Source of the DNA: Actinomycetota bacterium
Lineage (GTDB): Bacteria > Actinomycetota > UBA4738 > HRBIN12
Length of the DNA stretch: 64,000 bases
NCBI GenBank assembly: GCA_035640355.1
Contig: DASQWI010000009.1
Span: 124,001-188,000, forward strand
Direction: 5' to 3'
The first letter of the stretch is position 1; every line of letters begins with the position of its first letter. The notes beneath the pieces are model-generated. The model ran no database searches and was not told the origin of the DNA. It saw only the letters and a list, made by a program, of their open reading frames with translations. Made by a program: the position numbers and the translations under genes. Shown in pieces: positions 23,771-30,348 of the stretch.

Positions 23771-25147
23771 ACGAGGGTCCGAACGCGTCTGGTCCTCGCC
23801 TTCGCCTACATCCTCATCGTCGTCATCATCGGCCTCGGAGTCCCGCTCACCGTGAACCTTCAGCGACGCGCCGCTGCCGAGCTCGAGACGAACGCGCTCG
23901 TCACCGCGCAAGGCATAGCCGCGGCAATCGACCCGAGCCGGATCGATCGGACGGACGAGATGACCGAGCTCGTGCGCGACGCTGCGGCCAGGGCCAATGT
24001 TCGCGTGATCGTCGTCGACTCCGCCGGCATCGTGAGCGGCGACTCCGATGGCATCGCGGTCGGCGAGATGTACGCGGAACGCGGACGTCCGGAGATTCTT
24101 CGAGCGCTCGACGGGCAGCCGGAGTCGATCATCCGGATGAGCCAGGACCTGGGCCGAGACATCATGGCTACTGCCGTTCCCGTCGTCGACGAGGACGAGC
24201 AGCGGGTCGTCGGCGCGGTGCGGATCACGCAAGACGTCCAACAGGTGAGCGACAATGTTCGGCGGACGACGCTTGGCTTGCTCGCAATCGGCGCCGCTGG
24301 CCTGGTTGCCGGATTGATCCTCGCGTTCGGCCTGGCCGGTTCGCTGTCACGACCGCTGACCAAGCTCGCGGGAGCCGCTCGGAGGCTTGGATCGGGCGAC
24401 CTCAGTGCGAGGACGGAGCTCGCGGGCGGCGCGAGCGAGATCGAAGAGTTGGCGCGGGCCTTCGACGAGATGGCGGACCGGCTCGAGCGAACCGTTCGCG
24501 CGCAGCGCGAGTTCGTGGCGAACGCGTCGCATCAGCTCAGGACGCCGCTCACCGGGATGAAGCTTCGTCTCGAGTCCGCCATCGCCGAGGCCGAGGACGA
24601 CGCCGTCAAGAGGCGACTTCAAGCGGCAGAACGCGAGGTCGACCGGCTCTCCAAGATCGTCGCGCGACTCCTGGTGACGGCAGCGGCCGTCGAGGAGGGG
24701 CGGCCAACGCGCGTCGACCTGGACGACGCGATCGAGCGCGCCGTGGCCCGATGGGAGGAACGGGCGACGCGAGCGAGTGCGACGCTCGCCGCGACCGGCA
24801 ACGCGGGCAGCGCGGAAGGGAACCCATCGGATGTCGACCAGATCCTCGACAACCTGCTCGACAACGCGATCTCATATGCGCCGGGAGACGTGATGATCGA
24901 GGCTGGACACCACAACACGTCCGCGTTCGTCGCCGTCGAGGACCGGGGTCCGGGTATCCGCGCGGAAGACGTCGCTCGGGTGACAGAGCGTTTCTACCGA
25001 GGGGGAGACGCTCCGCGCGGCGGTTCCGGACTGGGGCTGGCGATCGCAAGCGATCTAGCGGAGAAGTGGGGCGGTTCGATCGAGGTGACGAGTGAGGTCG
25101 GCCGGGGCACGCGCGTAGAGGTACGCCTCCGATCGCTGAAGACCTGA
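23771..25147 (+). CDS. Two-component sensor histidine kinase, ACG start
   Basis: 458 residues counted from ACG 23771. Starting there gives a typical first helix, RVRTRLVLAFAYILIVVIIG plus LGVPLTV. An extracellular domain follows (residues 30-170), then a second helix (GLLAIGAAGLVAGLILAFGLA), a HAMP linker ending GSGDLSARTEL, and H box FVANASHQLRTPLTG with His 254. The ATPase domain shows QILDNLLDNAISYA, VEDRGPGI and GGSGLGLAIA. It pairs with the upstream OmpR-type regulator. The stimulus is unknown; two Asp/Ser/Gly-rich surface proteins downstream could be targets. Confidence 0.92.
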   Translation, partial: TRVRTRLVLAFAYILIVVIIGLGVPLTVNLQRRAAAELETNALVTAQGIAAAIDPSRIDRTDEMTELVRDAAARANVRVIVVDSAGIVSGDSDGIAVGEMYAERGRPEILRALDGQPESIIRMSQDLGRDIMATAVPVVDEDEQRVVGAVRITQDVQQVSDNVRRTTLGLLAIGAAGLVAGLILAFGLAGSLSRPLTKLAGAARRLGSGDLSARTELAGGASEIEELARAFDEMADRLERTVRAQREFVANASHQLRTPLTGMKLRLESAIAEAEDDAVKRRLQAAEREVDRLSKIVARLLVTAAAVEEGRPTRVDLDDAIERAVARWEERATRASATLAATGNAGSAEGNPSDVDQILDNLLDNAISYAPGDVMIEAGHHNTSAFVAVEDRGPGIRAEDVARVTERFYRGGDAPRGGSGLGLAIASDLAEKWGGSIEVTSEVGRGTRVEVRLRSLKT

Positions 25148-25183
25148 CCCGCTTTACCTGGTCTTATCCAGCGCGTCGGTACC

Positions 25184-25591
25184 GTGGGGATCGTGAACAA
25201 GCGGATCCTCGTGTCCGTCGCCTGGGCCGTCGCCGGATTTGCGGTTGCAGTCGGAGTGATGGCCTGGGCGTTCGCGCTCGCGGGACAAGAAATCTCCGAA
25301 CCGGCGACGCCGTCCCTCTTCTCGCTCTCCCCGACGCCGGACGAAGGGATTGACCGGTCGCCCTCGCCGACGCCCGACACGCCGACGCCTACGCCGTCTG
25401 AGCGCGACGACGACAACTCGGGGCCAGGCGCGGGTTCCGACGACAACTCGGGCCCGGGGTCGGACGACTCGGCTTTGGACAATTCCGGTCCCGGCTCCGA
25501 CAACTCCGGACCCGGATCCGACAACTCGGGCTCGGGGTCGAGCAGTTCCGGTTCCGGTTCGAGTGGTTCGAGCGATCGCGACGACGACTAA
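25184..25591 (+). CDS. Membrane-anchored low-complexity protein (DNSGPGS repeats)
   Basis: 135 residues from GTG 25184; GTG 25193 is an equally good start. One helix (about residues 9-33) is followed by a Ser/Pro/Thr linker (LSPTPDEG, PSPTPDTPTPTP) and a tail of imperfect DNSGPGSD repeats ending in SSGSSDRDDD. No enzymatic domain is present. The tail probably extends outside the cell and may be glycosylated or bind cations. It follows the kinase by 36 bases and shares its repeat with the next gene, so both may belong to the regulon of the OmpR-type pair; this is inference from position. Confidence 0.75.
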   Translation: MGIVNKRILVSVAWAVAGFAVAVGVMAWAFALAGQEISEPATPSLFSLSPTPDEGIDRSPSPTPDTPTPTPSERDDDNSGPGAGSDDNSGPGSDDSALDNSGPGSDNSGPGSDNSGSGSSSSGSGSSGSSDRDDD

Positions 25592-25693
25592 CCCGAATCC
25601 TTCACCTCTCCTTATCTCTCCTCTGGCCCGCCGGTAACGCTCTGCTTCCTACCGTTGAGACGTCGATCTGACGACCGACCAAAGGAGGTAGAG

Positions 25694-26206
25694 ATGAGGA
25701 ACGCGTTCCGGATCGCGTTGGTGATTGGCGCGATCGTGATCGTTGCCGCACTCGGGCTGACGGCGTTCGCCAGCGGCTCGAGCCCCACGCTGAGCTCGAC
25801 TCCCACCTCGACGACGTCGCCCTCGGACGACGGTCCGTTCGACATCTCGGGGAACTGCGACGAACCTGAGCACTTCAACGACCCCGAGTGCGAGGGCATC
25901 ACGCCCGGAGTAGGGAATGATGCGGACGACGATCGTGCCGACGACGATGTGGATGGGGTCGTCGCCGACGACGTGAACGACGACGACGCCGACGTGGATG
26001 GCATCGGAGATGACGACGCCGATGACGATGGCGATGTCGACGACAACTCCGGTCCGAGCGCGAACTCCGGACCTGGGAGTGTCGACGATGACGACGCCGA
26101 CGTGGACAACTCTGGGCGTGGAAACGGCGATGACGACGCTGGCGCCGACGATTCCGGCTCGGGCAACGGAGACCATGACAACTCTGGTTCCGGCGGCGAC
26201 GACTGA
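25694..26206 (+). CDS. Exported acidic Asp-rich protein
   Basis: 170 residues from ATG 25694, preceded by a full AAAGGAGGT. One N-terminal helix (about residues 6-25) ends in TAFASG, which could be a cleaved signal or an anchor. After a short motif with two cysteines (GNCDEPEHFNDPECEG), the rest is dominated by Asp with Val, Gly and Ser. DADDDGDVDDN-like runs resemble calcium-binding thrombospondin-type repeats, and NSGPGS units are shared with the preceding gene. Cation binding at the cell surface is inference. A 12-bp stem terminator follows. Confidence 0.78.
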   Translation: MRNAFRIALVIGAIVIVAALGLTAFASGSSPTLSSTPTSTTSPSDDGPFDISGNCDEPEHFNDPECEGITPGVGNDADDDRADDDVDGVVADDVNDDDADVDGIGDDDADDDGDVDDNSGPSANSGPGSVDDDDADVDNSGRGNGDDDAGADDSGSGNGDHDNSGSGGDD

Positions 26207-26230
26207 CGCCGCTGAGCGTTGATGCAGTCG

Positions 26231-26258
26231 TGCGGCCGCGCCGTTCGGCGCGGCCGCA
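26231..26258 (+). terminator. GC-rich stem-loop terminator
   Basis: Perfect 12-bp stem TGCGGCCGCGCC/GGCGCGGCCGCA with loop GTTC, 24 bases after the stop of the Asp-rich protein gene. There is no U run, as is common for actinobacterial terminators. Confidence 0.7.
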
Positions 26259-26292
26259 TCACTTCGTACGAGCTCGCCAGTAGCATGGCTCC

Positions 26293-26595
26293 ATGCCGCG
26301 GATCGCGCAATGGGTGTGGTTCCCGTTCGACGTAACGATCCGGTTCATCGCACGGAACGGCAAGCGGATCGCGGTCAGCGTCGTCGGGCTCCTCTTGCTC
26401 GCCGTCGGCCTCGCGTTGCTCGTCCTTCCCGGTCCAGGTCTCCTGCTGATCATCGCCGGGCTAGCCGTATTGGCGACGGAGTACGTCTGGGCGCAGCGCG
26501 CGCTCAACTACGCGAAACAGCGAGCCGAGCAGACGAAGAACAAGGTCCTACGGAGGAAACCGTCGCCCGACGCGACCATCGTCGGCGACGAGTAA
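26293..26595 (+). CDS. PGPGW-family membrane protein
   Basis: 100 residues. Two closely spaced hydrophobic segments flank LLVLPGPGLLLIIAGLAVLATEYVWA, which carries the PGPG motif naming this family. A basic C-terminal helix follows (ALNYAKQRAEQTKNKVLRRK). The family is found mostly in actinobacteria and has no known function. DUF72 starts 10 bases after the stop, so the two are probably co-transcribed. Confidence 0.88.
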   Translation: MPRIAQWVWFPFDVTIRFIARNGKRIAVSVVGLLLLAVGLALLVLPGPGLLLIIAGLAVLATEYVWAQRALNYAKQRAEQTKNKVLRRKPSPDATIVGDE

Positions 26596-26605
26596 CGTCA
26601 GTCCT

Positions 26606-27505
26606 ATGGGTCGGATCCTCATCGGAACGGCGAGTTGGACGGACCGAACCCTGATCAAGGATGGCCACTTCTACCCGTCCGAAGTCAGGAGCGCCGAGGC
26701 GCGGCTTCGTTACTATGCCGAGCAGTTCCCCATCGTGGAGGTTGACTCCACCTACTACTTCCCGCCCAGCGAGAAGAACTCGGTGCTGTGGATCGAGCGG
26801 ACGCCGAAGGACTTCACGTTCAACGTCAAGGCGTACTCCCTGCTCACGAACCACCCCACCAGGCCCGACTCGCTGTATAAGGATCTCGAGCTGCCGGAGG
26901 AACTCGCGGACAAGAAGAACCTCTATCGCGAGCAACTCCCCGACACGGTCGTCGACGAGGTGTGGCAGCGGTTCCGTGACGCGCTGATGCCACTCCACTC
27001 CGCGGGCAAGCTCGGCGCGGTCCTGTTCCAGTACCCGCAATGGTTCGTGATCGGGCGCAAGAACAAGGACTACATCCTCGAGTGCGCCGAGCGCCTGAAG
27101 GAGTTCCGCATCGCCGTCGAATTCCGTCACAAGACCTGGCTCGAGGAGCGCAACGTCGACGAGACGCTGTCCTTCCTTTCCGATCACGACCTGCCGTACG
27201 TCTCCGTCGACATGCCGCAGGGGTTCGACTCGAGCCTGCCGCCGATCGCCGCGGCGACCGCCGATGACATGGCGATGGTCCGATTCCACGGCCGCGATCG
27301 GAAGGCATGGGCCAAGAAGAACGTCAGCGCGTCCGAGCGCTTCCGCTACGAGTACTCGGAGGCCGAGTTGAACGAGTGGGTCCCGAAGATCAAGGACGTC
27401 TCTGGGCAGGTGCGCGAGACGCACGTATTGATGAACAACTGCTACCGCGACTTCGCGGTCAACAACGCGCGCCAGCTGGGCGATCTGCTCGACCTCGAGG
27501 AGTAG
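26606..27505 (+). CDS. DUF72 family protein
   Basis: 299 residues. GTASWTDRTLIKDGHFYP opens the TIM-barrel-like DUF72 fold. Family markers are FPIVEVDSTYYFPPS, FTFNVKAYSLLTNH, LGAVLFQYPQWF, AVEFRHKTWL and MVRFHGRD. Its end has the pattern VLMNNCYRDFAVNNARQL seen across the family. The biochemical role is unknown. An extensive inverted repeat lies directly after the stop. Confidence 0.93.
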   Translation: MGRILIGTASWTDRTLIKDGHFYPSEVRSAEARLRYYAEQFPIVEVDSTYYFPPSEKNSVLWIERTPKDFTFNVKAYSLLTNHPTRPDSLYKDLELPEELADKKNLYREQLPDTVVDEVWQRFRDALMPLHSAGKLGAVLFQYPQWFVIGRKNKDYILECAERLKEFRIAVEFRHKTWLEERNVDETLSFLSDHDLPYVSVDMPQGFDSSLPPIAAATADDMAMVRFHGRDRKAWAKKNVSASERFRYEYSEAELNEWVPKIKDVSGQVRETHVLMNNCYRDFAVNNARQLGDLLDLEE

Positions 27506-27562
27506 GTCCGGCCCGGCCCCGCGGGCGCGCCCGCGTGGAAGGGAGGGTAGGCCGGGCCGGAC
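27506..27562. terminator. Compound inverted repeat between convergent genes
   Basis: Outer 13-bp perfect arms (27506-27518 with 27550-27562) enclose a second stem, CGCGGG/CCCGCG, at 27520-27535. It begins at the last base-pair after DUF72's TAG and is oriented between two convergent genes, so it may stop transcription from both sides. There is no U run. Bases 27563-27628 show nothing recognisable. Confidence 0.65.
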
Positions 27563-27628
27563 GATCGCGACCGGAGTGCCTCCGGGTCTACGAACCAGGG
27601 TAACAGCGGACGGTTCTTAGGCCGCCGC

Positions 27629-29128
27629 CTAGGACGGCGACGTCGTCGCGGTCGTTCCGCCCGTCGGCACGGTATCCCCGGTCGCGCCGGTCACCGGCGC
27701 CGGCGTCGGCGTCAACACGAGCTCGCCGTACTCCTCCGACACGGTGATCCGCTGCACGGTGAGGCTTGCCGACTCCGGGTCCTGCTCTATGACGTCGTAC
27801 GCGATGAGCTCGGGCGATACACCGCGGGAGAAATAGAGAACCTCGGCGCTGAACGGGACGTCGGCGAGGTCACGGAAGACACCCGCGCCCGACGCGCCCG
27901 TCGTCCCGACGCGCAGATAGAGCGTTCCGTTCACGACGAGAGCGCGCGTCTCGTGGAAGTGCCCTGAGACGACCACCGGGACGAGTCCTGCGACTGTCTC
28001 CGCCATCCGGTCGTCGTGGACGGCGACGACCTCTACCGGGTCGGTCGCCGCCTCCACGTCCGTGGCGATCCGCGGGCCGACGGATCGCGCGAGCGCCGCA
28101 AACTCCTCGGCGTCGACGGGGATGCCACGCGCCGGCGTGAACGCCGGGTGCCCGAGCCCATAGATCGTCAGCCCCTCGATGGTCACGGCGCGCCCGTCGA
28201 GCACGAAGGCGTTCTGAAGGCGCGCGATCGCCGTCTGTAGGCCGATCGAGTCATGATTCCCGCGAACGAACAGGTACGGCCGCCCGAACTCCGGGATCCG
28301 AGACACGATGAGGTTCTCGACGGGGGTCGCGAACGACGTGATGTCGCCCGTGTCGAGCACTAGGTCCACGTCGAACCCGAGGGCGACCTCGCGCGCGAAG
28401 TCCATTCCGAGCGGCGACGCGTGGATGTCGGAGATGTGAAGCACGCGGATCGCGTCCTCGCCGACGGGCGTCTCCTGCAGCGTCGAGTAGGCCCGAACTG
28501 TTCCGTCGACGATCTGCTCGAGCCCGGCACGAAGGTCCTCGATCCTGTCGGTCGCCTGGCGCACCGGACCGATCAGGCGCGGCGCGAGCGCGAGCGTTCC
28601 CGAGTACGTCGGCTCGGTGAACGCCGCGGGTCGGAACGTCACGAGGAGGAGTACCTCGCACGCCGCCACACTGAGCACTGCCGAGATCAGTGCCGTCGTC
28701 ACGAGCCGCCATTTCGTGCGGAACACGAGGCCACCTACGACGGCCGCTCCGACCCCAGACAGCACAAGCAAGCGCCACACGAGCGTTTGCACGCGGTCCA
28801 GGGCGTCGCGTTGGATCTGCGTGACGAGTCCGTCGATGCCCACGTCGTTCACGACGCGAGTGAGGCGCTCGACGCCGACATCGCTGAGCGTCGCAGTGAT
28901 CGAGATCGGAGATGTGTGTGTGTCGGCGGTCAGTGCGCCGAATGGCGGCAGCTCGAGTCTCGTCACTCCGAAACCGAACCCGCCGTCGAGGGCGACGCGG
29001 AACGGTCCCATCGGCACCGTCGTTCGCGCCAGGAGCGCCATCCCGATCCACGCCCCGATCAGGCCGACCGCCGCGGCGCCCGCGATCGCGCCGATACGAT
29101 GGATGCGACGCCGGCGCCGTTCGTTCAT
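27629..29128 (-). CDS. Membrane metallophosphoesterase
   Basis: 499 residues from ATG 29128 (MNERRRRRIHR). It has a first helix at 12-36, an outside segment, two more helices around 130-185, then a calcineurin-like phosphoesterase domain. Metal-site motifs are HISDIH, DTGDI, RGNHDS, VVAVHDDR and SGHFHE, so all expected ligands are there. A Thr/Pro-rich tail ends the protein. The catalytic part probably faces outside. The substrate is unknown. It is divergent from the site-2-type protease with 49 bases between the starts. Confidence 0.9.
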   Translation of the reverse strand: MNERRRRRIHRIGAIAGAAAVGLIGAWIGMALLARTTVPMGPFRVALDGGFGFGVTRLELPPFGALTADTHTSPISITATLSDVGVERLTRVVNDVGIDGLVTQIQRDALDRVQTLVWRLLVLSGVGAAVVGGLVFRTKWRLVTTALISAVLSVAACEVLLLVTFRPAAFTEPTYSGTLALAPRLIGPVRQATDRIEDLRAGLEQIVDGTVRAYSTLQETPVGEDAIRVLHISDIHASPLGMDFAREVALGFDVDLVLDTGDITSFATPVENLIVSRIPEFGRPYLFVRGNHDSIGLQTAIARLQNAFVLDGRAVTIEGLTIYGLGHPAFTPARGIPVDAEEFAALARSVGPRIATDVEAATDPVEVVAVHDDRMAETVAGLVPVVVSGHFHETRALVVNGTLYLRVGTTGASGAGVFRDLADVPFSAEVLYFSRGVSPELIAYDVIEQDPESASLTVQRITVSEEYGELVLTPTPAPVTGATGDTVPTGGTTATTSPS

Positions 29129-29177
29129 CCGGGACACTGTCGCACAGCGTTTGCGCGTGCTCGGGTACCCTCGGTGG

Positions 29178-30287
29178 ATGTTCGGACGTTCGTTCCGCAT
29201 CGCCACGATCGGCGGCATCCCCGTCAACGTGGACTCGTCGTGGATCTGGATCGCGGTCATCGCCGTGTACTCGCTGTGGACCCGATTCGAGCGCAGTTAC
29301 CCCGGGCTCGGCGACGGTCAGGCGATCGCGTACGCGCTCGTCGCGGCGGCGCTGTTCTTCGGGTCGGTCTTCCTGCACGAGGTCGCGCACGCCGTGACCG
29401 CCCGCCTCGCGGGCATCCGCGTCGAGGGCATCACGCTCGTTTTCTTCGGTGGGTTCACCGCCGCGCGTTCGGAGGAGCGCGGCCCCGGCCCAGCTTTCGC
29501 GATCGCGCTCCTCGGGCCCCTGACGAGTCTCACGCTCGGCGGTCTGTTCTGGGCCGCGTCGAGTGCCGACGACGGGGGCGGTCCGCTCTCGACCATGTTC
29601 GGGTACGTCGGCTACATCAACCTGTTCATGGCGATCTTCAACGTCCTTCCTGGATTGCCCCTCGACGGCGGACGCGTCCTGCAGGCCGTGGTGTGGGGCG
29701 CCACGCGGAACCGAGCGACCGGCACGCGCATCGCCGCGAAGGCCGGGCTAGGTGTCGGAATCCTCTTGTTCGTCGCCGCGGCCTATGAGATCTCGCGACA
29801 GAACGTCTTCTCCGCGATCTGGCTCGGGCTGATCGGGCTGTTCATCTTCCAAGGCGCACGTGCGTCGGAGCAGCAGGCCGGGGTGGCGGATCGGCTCGCC
29901 GCGGCGACCGTCGCCGACGCGATGGATCCGCCGCCGCCCGCCGTTCCTGCGGACATGACGCTGTCGGAGACGCTCGATCGGTTCCTGCGCGGCCGCGAGG
30001 GCGACGTCTTCCCCGTCATCGAAGTAGGTGGACGAGTGATCGGCGTCATCTCGTTCGATTCGGCGCGCGCGATCGGCTCGGTCGACCCGCTCAGGCCCGC
30101 GCGCGATGCCGTGGTGCCGCTCGAGCACGTCGCAGTCCTCGGACCCGATGAGCGCCTCGACCAGGCCGCATCACGCCTCGGCTCGACGAATTCCGCACTG
30201 GTGCTGCGCGACGGGACGCTCGTCGGTTCCCTCACCGGCGGGGCGGTGTACCGCTGGGTTCGATCGCACGCCCGCTCGACGTCGTAG
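29178..30287 (+). CDS. Site-2-protease-like M50 metalloprotease with CBS domains
   Basis: 369 residues from ATG 29178. The active-site helix carries HEVAH at 67-71, and NVLPGLPLDGGR is the second zinc-binding motif. Six helices span about residues 20-235. Two short CBS motifs follow (VADAMDPPPPAVPADMTLSETLDRF, and VFPVIEVGGRVIGVISFD with a second partial repeat), a regulatory part typical of group III site-2 proteases. It would cut membrane-embedded regulatory proteins and may sense nucleotides through the CBS pair. The natural substrate is unknown. Confidence 0.92.
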   Translation: MFGRSFRIATIGGIPVNVDSSWIWIAVIAVYSLWTRFERSYPGLGDGQAIAYALVAAALFFGSVFLHEVAHAVTARLAGIRVEGITLVFFGGFTAARSEERGPGPAFAIALLGPLTSLTLGGLFWAASSADDGGGPLSTMFGYVGYINLFMAIFNVLPGLPLDGGRVLQAVVWGATRNRATGTRIAAKAGLGVGILLFVAAAYEISRQNVFSAIWLGLIGLFIFQGARASEQQAGVADRLAAATVADAMDPPPPAVPADMTLSETLDRFLRGREGDVFPVIEVGGRVIGVISFDSARAIGSVDPLRPARDAVVPLEHVAVLGPDERLDQAASRLGSTNSALVLRDGTLVGSLTGGAVYRWVRSHARSTS

Positions 30288-30348
30288 TTCGCCAATACCA
30301 GCCGATCGCGGAAAGGCTGTCGGTGACCGGCGGTACCATCGCGCCGCG

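Noticed and set aside
27563-27628. Possible tRNA-like or small RNA after the nested inverted repeat
   Set aside because: No cloverleaf or conserved T-arm sequence could be built.
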